Assembly: GCF_029227915.1 (NCBI RefSeq)
Contig: NC_079887.1
Coordinates: 2,790,001-2,854,000, forward strand
Reading direction: 5' to 3'
From: Hydractinia symbiolongicarpus
Taxonomy: Eukaryota > Cnidaria > Hydrozoa > Anthoathecata > Hydractiniidae
DNA length: 64,000 nucleotides
The position numbers and the translations under genes are program-made. The first letter of the stretch is position 1; the number at the start of each line of letters is the position of its first letter. The notes beneath the pieces are model-generated. The model saw nothing but the letters and a program-made list of their open reading frames with translations. It was not told the DNA's origin and searched no databases. This document shows, piece after piece, positions 56,175-64,000 of the stretch.

Positions 56175-56532
56175 GTCAAATTTTTCTATGCGCCGCTCGA
56201 CCTTCTAGCCGTATGCAACGTTTTCTACATTTCTATACGGTTTCAACGAGGGGTCGCGCAACTCCTAACTCCAAGCCATTCTCTAGTTATTGTTATTTTT
56301 ATGATAGATAGTATAGCCCTTTTTTGTTGCGTTTTTCGGCCAATTTCGCAACAAAACACGGCACAAAGACGGGGGTCATGTATAGGTTTTTTTTCACAAT
56401 TTCTATCTTTAAAAATCAATAACTCCAGATTGAGACATGGTAAGAACTTAAAATTTTTACAGTAGATAGTATATTTGTAAAAGAAAAAATATATTAATTT
56501 TTGATGGTTTATTTTTAGAAATGACGTAATGA
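56175..56532. other. Transposon left subterminal region, no convincing gene
   Basis: About 360 bp of AT-rich sequence between the left terminal repeat and the subterminal repeats. It begins with a more GC-rich stretch (gcgccgctcgacc, gaggggtcgcgcaactcc) and then becomes T-rich. The word ctatacgg occurs at 56233-56240, identical to the target sequence plus one base, probably by chance. Minus-strand open frames of 101 codons (56243-56548) and 65 codons (56545-56742) have low-complexity F/I/K/C-rich content and overlap repeats, so I do not call them. Confidence 0.6.
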
Positions 56533-57340
56533 TGACGTCATAGCTCAAATATTACTACAAATTGCTCTAAAAGCGCAAGAAAGTATACAACAACCAGTAA
56601 ACAATTTTATAAACTGTAATCTTAACGTTAAACAAAGTTCATTAGAGTGTACGAAATTTCGGACAAGGGTGTAAATTTGCAGACCAGATAGAAAAAATGA
56701 CGTCATAGTTGAAAAAATCTTTCCAAATTGATGAAAATGCAAAAAAGTTCACAGGAACATAATAAAACACCACAAATTAGTAACTATTCAAAAATTATAC
56801 AAACACTCTTAAGGAGTACAAATATCTGACAAGAGTGTAATTTGCAGACCAGATAGAAAAAATGACGTCATAGTTGAAAAAATCTTTCCAAATTGATGAA
56901 AATGCGAAAAAAATTCACAGGAACATAATAAAACACCACAAATTAGTAACTATTCAAAAATTTTACAAACACTCTTGAAGAGTACAAAATATTTGACAAG
57001 AGTGTAATTTGCAGACCAGATAGTAAAAATGATGCTGTAGCTCAAAAATAACATAAAAGCAAAACAATTATACAATAACCGGCAAAAATGTTTATAAACT
57101 GTAATCTTAACATTGAGAGACTTCATAGAAATGTACGAAATTTATATTTTTGCAGACCAGCCAGAGAAAATAACGTAATAGCTGAAAAGATATTTCAAAT
57201 TTAAGGAAATGTAAAAAGAAAGTCCACAGGAACCACTGTAAAACACTAAGTTGGTAACTATAAAACTTTGACAAACACTCTTAAAGCTTGCAAAATATTT
57301 GACAGAGTATAAATATGCAGACCAGATGAAAATGGAACAA
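56533..57340. repeat. Subterminal ~165-bp tandem repeats with TGACGTCA palindromes
   Basis: The word gcagaccag recurs at 56679, 56844, 57011, 57152 and 57317 (spacings 165, 167, 141 and 165). Around it lie tgacgtcatag, ttccaaattgatgaaaatgc, ttcacaggaac, aaacaccacaaattag and caaacactctt, repeated in order with substitutions. Two alternating forms are visible; the other contains ataaactgtaatcttaac (about 56609 and 57091). Perfect TGACGTCA occurs at 56533-56540, 56698-56705 and 56863-56870, with decayed forms elsewhere. The array lies beyond the 3' end of the transposase gene. In several DNA transposon families repeated subterminal words are transposase binding sites; that is the likeliest role here, but CREB/ATF-type host factors could also bind. 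Confidence 0.8.
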
Positions 57341-57566
57341 CTGCACCTTTTAGCACCTAAATAAAAAAAAGAACGCAAAATATTAAGCTACCATAAGTGC
57401 TAAATGTTTTAATAGAACAATATATACCACATGTCACAAGTTGACAAAACAATGATCCTCAAAGGAAGAAGTTTTTGCCATAAAAAAGTTCCACGGTTTG
57501 AACGAAATACATTACCACAAAAATTTCTTCCCTCAAATATATAACTATACTATAACTAACTATATT
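57341..57566 (-). other. 3' flank of the transposase gene
   Basis: About 225 bp between the last subterminal repeat and the stop codon, AT-rich and without an open frame of note. No canonical AATAAA was noticed on the minus strand close to the stop. An ATTAAA variant lies at 57408-57413 (tttaat on the plus strand), about 155 bp downstream of the stop, and could serve as a polyadenylation signal. That is a weak, chance-prone match in AT-rich DNA. Confidence 0.4.
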
Positions 57567-60500
57567 CTAAGATAACATAATAACGTCTCCCTTCTCAAAA
57601 TCTAAAATTATTGGAAAACTCCAAACTGTCTCAGGTTCTGACTCATATACTACATTAAACAACGTGCGTTTAGGATTGGAATGTCGTTTTGCTACACTTA
57701 GAATTTCCCCTTTACACCAATATGCATCCTCTTCATCTTCTTCCTTTAAATGATGCCGTATGTGTAAACCAACTAAACAATCAGGGTCTTTGATGAAGGA
57801 AGGGAGTTTGTTGCTTTTTTGTTGTTCAGACAGTTTTTTCATCCTTTCTTTCTTGATCTTTTCCATCAGTTCCTTTTTTTGGGTTGCAACTACTTCATCT
57901 CTATCTTCCTTCGACTTCAGGTTATCCTTTGTTACCTTTTCTGCAGATGATGAAAATGTTACATGCATGATTTTAACAAAGTTTTCAAGAAGCTCTTCCC
58001 AAGACAAATCAACTCTTTTGTTTCCACTCTGTTTTGTTTTGTTAAACAATTTGGAATTGCATTTGAAAGGCATAACATGCCTGTAAAAATTCATTTGCGC
58101 TAGCAAAACTTCTGCACGTTTTTGTGATGATATATCCATGATGTTTTTTTTCAGTTCATCAACAGATATCCAAGCCTGGACATTTAGCTCAAGCAATTTG
58201 TTAAAAGCTTCCACTTTCTTCAATGCTATTTTCTCTTCAGCTTTCTTTTTCATATCTTGTTTAGCAAGCAATTTCCTTTTCCACTCCTCCAACAGTTCTT
58301 TTCTCCTTGATTTATACTTCGCCTTCATTTTTTCCACATTATGTCTGGCTGATTCCATCATACTTTTTTTCTCATCATAAGACTTCTGTTCAAACCAATC
58401 AAGTGTTTTGTTACGCGACCACATGGTTAAAGCCTGCAATGTTTCAACATTGGCACTAGGCTTCGTTTTCACTAACAAATCCAAAATTGCAAAGTCACTT
58501 TCAGAAGCCTTATTGGTTACTGGTACAATTGATGACGTCTCCTTTATTATCTGACTGGGGCTCCAGTACTTTCCTCCAGGCAGTTGATCCTTACATTGAC
58601 GCTCTAAGATGATGAGAATTGCATGGCAAATAATTTCAAGGGCTTGCTGTGTTAGAATATCCAATTCATCATCACCTGTATCCTCAAATAGCTTGATAAA
58701 TAATTCATCTTTGTTGTGTACAATAATACCATCCTCTTGGAAAATATGACTGCCAGATAGAAGTGATGAACAATTGTTGCAGAGTGCAGATAGTTTGACT
58801 TTAAGTTGTAACAGGTATGGATTTATTTCGAGGATACTTTCACAAGACTCTATTAATCGCCACAATGGACCAGTCAATAATTTATCAATAATGCCAAGTG
58901 CTCTGACTTCACTAAGAAACAACTTATTTGATACGTCTTCATTTACAGCTTTCAGTAAATTATTAGGATCAGGCCATGATGAAAGAAAAGATACGACTGC
59001 ATCACGATGGTAATATAATGCAGCAGCGTTATAAAACAATATGTTAAAACGATTTCCAATAAATGGTACAAAGTAAGATTTCTGATTGCGACCAGCTAAA
59101 AACGAGTTAAAATACGATGCTACTCCACATTCGTCACCTCCACGCACATGAAAAGCTTTACAAGCTGTACGCACTAATCTAGAAGCAGAAGATTCTTTTG
59201 CACTATTGAAGGCAAATACTGTTTCATAGTCATCACAGAGGACCATTCTCTCAAATGAATGCAGAACTTTATCTGCCTCTGAGGCAAAATTTGCCAGAAG
59301 ATGTAATTTGCAAAAGAAATTTCCCATATCGGTCATGTCCGTTTTTTGTGTTTCGCTTAAATAATTCCAGTTTTCTACAACATTTGGTAATAATTTTTCC
59401 CTTAAAGATTTCAGTTGTGAGTTAAATAAAGGATTAATAGGGCCAAGATCCGACATTGTAGATTTGATTGATGTGACAAGCCGGGAAAAATTTGCATCCT
59501 TGTCACATTCTTTCAGAATGTCACACATGTCATCAATTGTGTCAGTAAAATTTTTCATTACTATTGCCGCATCGCCACCTGCAACTTCTGATAATCCAAA
59601 TGTTAAAGTTTTTCCTTTCGATGTTGTAATCTGAAAATTTTGATAATGTTTATGGTATTTTGATGTACCATCTCCATGTAAACAATTACCAAACGCCTCC
59701 TTGTCATTATCAATCATTGCTTCTGCAACCTGTAATTGTGCTAAAATTAATGCTTCTTGCATTAAATGACTTTTTAAACCTTGTGAAGGCAACCTGTCAA
59801 CCCTTTTTTTTGCAAGTTTTTCAAGTACAACCTTGATCACATCATTTACCTTTCCCATGCTGACATTCAAGGAAAGTAATTCCATAACAACTTCTCTTAT
59901 TTCGTCTGAATAACGACCACCTTCAAATGTTACAATTTCATTGTCGTTTAATAACGAAACGAGCATTTGCAAATCACGATTTTCTTCAGTAAGTTGCTTC
60001 ATGTTTGTACAGAGTTTGTCATAATCACTTTTTAAACACTTCATATCATTCACTTCTTTGTGGTCAATCAATTTTTTCTGGTTTTCAATTTTTAACAACA
60101 AACTGTGCGTCTTTCTTTTCAGTTTTGCTTTCTCATTCCGCAGATCATCAACTATAGTTTCACTGTTTTCTAATTTATCATTGAGTCTGTTCAAGTTTAC
60201 TTTCATGTCATCCAACTCATCACTTTTATTCTCAGTACCAGATATCAATTCAGCTATTTCTGATTCCATTTTATTAATTTTATCATCTCTGTTTTTAATT
60301 TTCTTTGATAAATTTCTCAATTTATCTGCCCTCGCTTTGCTATTATCTTTAAATTTCAATTCCACATTTCTAAGTTTTTCCTCTACTTCAAGATAATTGT
60401 TCTTTATACGACGATATTCTGCTGTCAACTTATTTTCATCCTTCATTGCTACAAATAATTCGTTACTAAGTTTCTTAACCTCTTTGACTTGTGTGTTGTA

Positions 60501-60953
60501 TTGAATTTCTAATTCTTGAAAATTTTCGCACTTTCTTTTTAAACTTTTGTTTTCCTCCTTTAATTGTTTCATTTTCTCTTTAAACAAAACTTCATTTCTA
60601 GAACTAGCCGCATCAATAGATCGCTGATGTGGGGTAATTTGCACTGGAACACTAAACTCAGCTTCCAACAAAGTTTCTATAGCAGAATTAGCTTTCCTTT
60701 TTTTCAGACCATTTACTTTCTCTACTAGTCTTTTAACTTTTGTATATAACGCTTTTTCTGGACATGTTATTTCAACACCAAGTAAAACAAATCCATCACT
60801 TACTTCTTTAATGCTTTTTTCATTCAATGAAGAAAAAAGATCATAAACTTGTTTATTTTTAATACTCATTTTTAAAGCTGAAAATATATCAAGCGAAACT
60901 GCACTAATAATTTTATTGTCTAACATAAGCTGCAAAACTTTTAACCAATGCAT
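57567..60953 (-). CDS. Putative DDE transposase with coiled coil and Tudor/SH3-like C-terminus
   Basis: A 1128-residue protein and the only substantial gene in the window. Residues ~1-110 are mostly helical, with no recognisable zinc finger. About 120-330 is a long K/E-rich coiled coil. About 420-830 looks like an RNase H-fold transposase: HGDGTSK (D428), TMSDLGPINPLF (D502), FFCKLHLL (C548, H551), GNRFNILF (633-640), TGPLWR (694-699), LPGGKY (791-796) and NKASESDFAILD (E818). D428, D502 and E818 are my candidate DDE triad, with a large helical insert before the glutamate, as in hAT and P elements. About 855-950 and 1003-1050 are basic helices. About 1062-1127 (GLHIRHH … YWCKGEILS … FNVVYE … GDVIML) looks SH3/Tudor-like. 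I recall related proteins in cnidarian, mollusc and fish genomes, unverified. ATG at 60953 has A at -3 and an in-frame TAG eight codons upstream. An acceptor-like GTTTTGCAG spans codons 6-8, so a spliced upstream exon is possible. Confidence 0.88.
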   Translation of the reverse strand: MHWLKVLQLMLDNKIISAVSLDIFSALKMSIKNKQVYDLFSSLNEKSIKEVSDGFVLLGVEITCPEKALYTKVKRLVEKVNGLKKRKANSAIETLLEAEFSVPVQITPHQRSIDAASSRNEVLFKEKMKQLKEENKSLKRKCENFQELEIQYNTQVKEVKKLSNELFVAMKDENKLTAEYRRIKNNYLEVEEKLRNVELKFKDNSKARADKLRNLSKKIKNRDDKINKMESEIAELISGTENKSDELDDMKVNLNRLNDKLENSETIVDDLRNEKAKLKRKTHSLLLKIENQKKLIDHKEVNDMKCLKSDYDKLCTNMKQLTEENRDLQMLVSLLNDNEIVTFEGGRYSDEIREVVMELLSLNVSMGKVNDVIKVVLEKLAKKRVDRLPSQGLKSHLMQEALILAQLQVAEAMIDNDKEAFGNCLHGDGTSKYHKHYQNFQITTSKGKTLTFGLSEVAGGDAAIVMKNFTDTIDDMCDILKECDKDANFSRLVTSIKSTMSDLGPINPLFNSQLKSLREKLLPNVVENWNYLSETQKTDMTDMGNFFCKLHLLANFASEADKVLHSFERMVLCDDYETVFAFNSAKESSASRLVRTACKAFHVRGGDECGVASYFNSFLAGRNQKSYFVPFIGNRFNILFYNAAALYYHRDAVVSFLSSWPDPNNLLKAVNEDVSNKLFLSEVRALGIIDKLLTGPLWRLIESCESILEINPYLLQLKVKLSALCNNCSSLLSGSHIFQEDGIIVHNKDELFIKLFEDTGDDELDILTQQALEIICHAILIILERQCKDQLPGGKYWSPSQIIKETSSIVPVTNKASESDFAILDLLVKTKPSANVETLQALTMWSRNKTLDWFEQKSYDEKKSMMESARHNVEKMKAKYKSRRKELLEEWKRKLLAKQDMKKKAEEKIALKKVEAFNKLLELNVQAWISVDELKKNIMDISSQKRAEVLLAQMNFYRHVMPFKCNSKLFNKTKQSGNKRVDLSWEELLENFVKIMHVTFSSSAEKVTKDNLKSKEDRDEVVATQKKELMEKIKKERMKKLSEQQKSNKLPSFIKDPDCLVGLHIRHHLKEEDEEDAYWCKGEILSVAKRHSNPKRTLFNVVYESEPETVWSFPIILDFEKGDVIMLS

Positions 60954-62013
60954 ATTATTTTTAAAATACCATTCCTACCTAGACTGTGTATTATCTGCCT
61001 TTCTAGTTTACGTCAGCAATTATGATATAGCTATACATACTAAACAATGGAATATTTACAAAAATAACATTATATAATCATTATCTCTTCAATTATTATC
61101 TAAATCTTGCTTTTTAAAACAGTATAAGCTAGCTATAAAGTAACCTACTCTGACTCTTAGCTAACTTTAGGCCTGGAAAGTTGGAAGAGAGGCGTTTTTG
61201 TAAAAAAGAATAATGGTAAACAGTAAACAGTTTGCAAGAACTGAGTGGGTAACAAATTGGTATCTGGAATCAACAAATTTCCAAGCCTAATACTTTAAGT
61301 GTTTAAAAACCAAATCACACTAGTAGTAAGCAAAATATACCTTTATCTATTAACCACACAGTGGTATGGAATAATTAAACACAACATCACACACTCCATC
61401 TTCTGGTCCACTACTTCGGCTAATATATATATAGCTAGGTAGCTAGCTAGCTTTGGTGCTTTAGTTTAGTAGCTGTGTCTAATGTTAACTGGAATATCTA
61501 GCACATAGCCATGATTAATAGCCATCATTCCAAGACTATAAATTATATAATAAAATAAAATAAATAAAAAGTCGAAATTCGTTGTTGCACTGCAGCAAGT
61601 CACATAGAACTTTAAGACGGGGGTTCGATATAAACAAAAAATGCTTTTTCTCCAGATTTGTCATGCAGGAAAGTTAGGAATAAGAATAGAAATTGAAAGT
61701 ATATTTTTAATATAAACTAATTTCAAGTGAGACTACCTGATACGTCATGCACTTTCCTCTGTTTGCGCCAAGTTTACATTTCCCTCGTCGAAATCTGAAT
61801 ACACTGTTGGTCGTTTAAACAAGTCTCATTCAAAAAAACAAATTTAAGGTACTTAACAATCACTATCTGCCCATACACCATCTGTCTTAAGCGAAATAGG
61901 TGCCGAATTCGACGATTTAAAATAAGTGCCATCACGCGCAATAACAAAATACGCGTTGCCGTGTGCGAGCTTGTTTTAAGCTGAATTTCCGAACACGGCA
62001 AAAAGTCACGTGA
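60954..62013 (-). promoter_or_regulatory. 5' flank and putative promoter of the transposase gene
   Basis: About 1.06 kb between the start codon and the right terminal repeat, presumably carrying the promoter and 5' leader. It is AT-rich with no strong gene. Visible items are tacgtca words at 61009 and 61742, a TA/GCTA microsatellite at 61421-61453 whose TATATATATA could act as a TATA element, and the palindrome GTCACGTGAC at the outer end. A 75-codon ATG frame at 61774-62001 (minus) begins only 24 bp inside the element; it might be part of a 5' exon but shows no domain. Promoter function is inferred from position alone. Confidence 0.45.
61421..61453. repeat. TA / GCTA microsatellite
   Basis: TATATATATA at 61424-61433 is followed by imperfect GCTA/AGCT repeats. 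It lies about 470 bp upstream of the transposase start and may double as a TATA-like element on the minus strand, though simple repeats of this kind are also common background. Confidence 0.75.
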
Positions 62014-62014
62014 C
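62005..62014. promoter_or_regulatory. GTCACGTGAC palindrome (E-box type) at the right end
   Basis: A perfect 10-bp palindrome containing CACGTG, abutting the right terminal repeat on the promoter side of the gene. Known families that bind CACGTG include bHLH-zip factors. It could be a host factor site for transposase expression or part of the transposase binding region. The left end has no equivalent, so the two termini are asymmetric just inside the 12-bp repeat. Confidence 0.55.
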
Positions 62015-62025
62015 TGAACAGCCTA
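62014..62025 (-). repeat. Right terminal inverted repeat
   Basis: CTGAACAGCCTA is the perfect inverse of the left end. It lies on the promoter side of the minus-strand gene and touches the palindrome GTCACGTGAC, with which it shares base 62014. Confidence 0.93.
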
Positions 62026-62032
62026 CTATACG
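62026..62032 (+). other. Target site duplication, right copy
   Basis: Second CTATACG, followed directly by ggccaagcccggg of the resumed monomer. Removing 56163-62025 plus one CTATACG restores a normal satellite unit. Because the duplication begins with C and ends with G, a 5-bp TATAC duplication with 13-bp terminal repeats is an alternative reading. Confidence 0.92.
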
Positions 62033-64000
62033 GGCCAAGCCCGGGATTTACCGGAAATCGCGGGTTTTCGTTTGCCAGCGATTAAACTTCTTTTATTCAG
62101 CGTCTCATCAAAAATGAAAACATTTTTAAAAACTACAAGTCTTATGCGTTTTAGTGGTGAAAAAATAATTTAAAAAATCGTTCTGGAAATGAGTTTACTC
62201 CCTGGGTACTTTCTTTGTATACTTTTGACTATACGGGCCGAGTCCGGGATTTACGGGAAATCGCAGGCTTTCGTTTGCCAGCGATTAAACTGCTTTAATT
62301 CAGCGTCTCATCAAAAATGAAAACATTCTTGAAAACTACAAGTCTCATGCGTTTTAGTGGTGAAATAATAATTTAAAAAATCGTTTGGGAAATGAGTTTA
62401 CTCCCTGGGTACTTTCTTTGTATACTTTTGACTATACGGGCCGAGTCCAGGATTTACGGGAAATCGCAGGTTTTCGTTTGCCGGCGATTAAACTTCTTTT
62501 ATTCAGCGTCTCATCAAGAATGAAAACATTTTTGAAAACTACAAGTTTCATGGGCTTTAGTGGTGAAATAATAATTTAAGAAATCGTTCGGGAAATGAGT
62601 TTACACCCTGGGTACTTTCTTTGTATACTTTTAACTATACGGACCGAGTCCGGGATTTACGGGAAATCGCGGGTTTTCGTTTCCCGGCGATTAAACTTCT
62701 TTTATTCAGCGTCTCATCAAAAATGAAAACATTTTTAAAAACTACAAATCTTATGCGTTTTAGTGGTGAAAAAGTAATTTAAAAAATCGTTCGGGAAATG
62801 AGTTTACTCACAGGGTACTTTCCTTGTATACTTTTAACTATACGGGCCGAGTCCGGGACTTACGGGAAACCGCGGGTTTTCGTTTGCCGGCGATTAAACT
62901 TCTTTTATTCAGCGTCTCATCAAAAATGAAAACATTTTTAAAAACTACAAGTCTCATGGGCTTTAGTGGTGAAATAATAATTTAAAAAATCGTGTGGGAA
63001 ATGAGTTTACTCCCTGGGTACTTTCTTTGTATACTTTTGACTATACGGGCGGAGTCCAGGATTTACGGGACATCGCAGGTTTTCGTTTGCCGGCGATTAA
63101 ACTTCTTTTATTCAGCGTCTCATCAAAAATGAAAACATTTTTAAAAACTACAAATCTCGTGCGTTTTAGTGGTGAAATAATAATTTAAAAAATCGTTCGG
63201 GAAATGAGTTTACTCCCTGGGTACTTTCTTTGTATACTTTTGACTATACGGGCCGAGTCCAGGATTTACGGGAAATCGCAGGTTTTCGTTTGCCGGCGAT
63301 TAAACTTCTTTTATTCAGCGTCTCATCAAAAATGAAAACATTTTAAAAAACTACAAGTCTCATGCGTTTTAGTGGTGAAAAAGTAATTTAAAAAATCGTT
63401 CGGGAAATGAGTTTACTCCCTGGGTACTTTCTTTGTATACTTTTGACTATACGGGCCAAGCCGGGATTTACGGGAAATCGCGGTTTTCGTTTGCCGGCGA
63501 TTAAACTTCTTTTATTCAGCGTCTCATCAAAAATGAAAACATTTTTAAAAACTACAAGTCTCATGGGCTTTAGTGGTGAAATAATAATTGAAAAAATCGT
63601 TCTGGAAATGAGTTTACTCCCTGGGTACTTTCTTTGTATACTTTTGACTATACGGGCCGAGTCCGGGATTTACGGGAAATCGCAGGTTTTCGTTTGCCAG
63701 CGATTAAACTGCTTTAGTTCAGCGTCTCATCAAAAATGAAAACATTCTTGAAAACTACAAGTCTCATGCGTTTTAGTGGTGAAATAATAATTTAAAAAAT
63801 CGTTCGGGAAATGAGTTTACTCCCTGGGTACTTTCTTTGTATACTTTTGACTATACGGGCCGAGTCCAGGATTTACGGGAAATCGCAGGTTTTCGTTTGC
63901 CGGCGATTAAACTTCTTTTATTCAGCGTCTCATCAAAAATGAAAACATTTTAAAAAACTACAAGTCTCATGCGTTTTAGTGGTGAAAAAGTAATTTAAAA
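62026..64000 (+). repeat. 203-bp satellite array, right arm
   Basis: The array resumes immediately after the transposon, in the same orientation and at the same point in the monomer (ctatacgggcc). It contains about 9.7 further monomers and runs off the right edge of the window. Subtypes match those left of the insertion: the accgg/gtttgccagcg type at 62040-62080, the tgctttaattc type at 62290, the gggcggagtcc type at 63047, and a chimeric ccaagccggg type at 63455. The arm is therefore a direct continuation of the left arm and not a separate array. Monomers here have slightly longer chance open frames because one has lost a stop (aattgaaaa at about 63586), giving a 110-codon frame that I do not consider a gene. 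Confidence 0.97.

Larger units (their letters stand above)
56163..62025 (-). mobile_element. Intact TIR DNA transposon (5863 bp) inserted in satellite
   Basis: The element is bounded by perfect 12-bp terminal inverted repeats (TAGGCTGTTCAG … CTGAACAGCCTA) and a 7-bp target duplication. It holds one large uninterrupted transposase-like gene on the minus strand, ~1.4 kb of 3' sequence with subterminal repeats, and ~1.1 kb of 5' sequence. Nothing in the interior resembles the satellite apart from chance short words. Perfect ends and an intact frame suggest a recent, potentially autonomous copy. The superfamily is not assigned. A 7-bp duplication does not fit the usual 8 bp of hAT or P elements, TTAA of piggyBac/Kolobok, or TA of mariner. 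The Dada superfamily is reported with 6-7 bp duplications and multicopy targets, but I cannot test that relationship here. Confidence 0.93.

Noticed and set aside
56233-56240. CTATACGG inside the transposon, identical to the target core
   Set aside because: An eight-base match with no flanking satellite similarity is plausible by chance and does not indicate captured satellite sequence.
56243-57378. Minus-strand frames of 101, 65 and 78 codons downstream of the transposase
   Set aside because: AT-rich low-complexity translations overlapping the subterminal repeats; no domain, no conservation between repeat units.
57760-60396. Plus-strand open frames of 79-112 codons opposite the transposase (57760-58086, 58138-58380, 58774-59013, 60058-60396)
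   Set aside because: They are antisense shadows of the K/E-rich coding sequence, giving S/F/L-rich translations without domain features.
61774-62001. 75-codon minus-strand frame near the right terminus
   Set aside because: It starts only 24 bp inside the element, leaving no room for an internal promoter, and shows no recognisable domain. A role as part of a spliced 5' exon cannot be excluded but is unsupported.
63407-63739. 110-codon plus-strand open frame in the right satellite arm
   Set aside because: It arises because one monomer lost its stop (aattgaaaa) and contains 1-base losses, joining two satellite units. It is not a gene.

Overview
The window is eukaryotic satellite DNA interrupted by one DNA transposon. 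About 58 kb (1-56162 and 62026-64000) is a head-to-tail array of a ~203-bp monomer, roughly 285 copies by length, all in the same orientation. I found no host gene, RNA gene, CRISPR array or bacterial-type operon. The organism cannot be fixed from the sequence. An AT-rich metazoan, perhaps a sponge or cnidarian, is a low-confidence guess, because the transposase resembles a family I remember from cnidarian, mollusc and fish genomes.

The array is layered. Two monomer classes can be told apart by eye. Class I (…acttttgactatacgg, then gtttgccggcg) fills 1-18.7 kb. Class II (…acattcgactatacgg, then cctctttcattaagcg, often with a perfect dyad) first appears near 18.72 kb and is common up to 51.7 kb. 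On top of the monomer lie higher-order repeats: 1.83/2.03 kb units in 1-5.9 kb; an apparently perfect 5882-bp tandem duplication (5822-11703 and 11704-17585); an 809-bp duplication at 18.1-19.7 kb; a 6281/6484-bp (31/32-monomer) pair at 27.1-39.9 kb; and smaller units of 609-2029 bp up to 55.9 kb. Chimeric monomers and one palindromic deletion seam (51760-51784) mark recombination junctions.

The transposon (56163-62025, 5863 bp) has perfect 12-bp terminal inverted repeats (TAGGCTGTTCAG) and a 7-bp target duplication (CTATACG). It carries one intact 1128-codon gene on the minus strand. The protein has a long N-terminal coiled coil, a DDE-like core (candidate residues D428, D502, E818, with an FFCKLH motif) and a C-terminal SH3/Tudor-like segment. 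The gene's 3' side holds about five ~165-bp subterminal repeats with TGACGTCA palindromes. Its 5' side holds ~1.1 kb of putative promoter sequence ending in GTCACGTGAC against the right terminal repeat. Intact ends, target duplication and reading frame point to a recent insertion of a possibly autonomous element.
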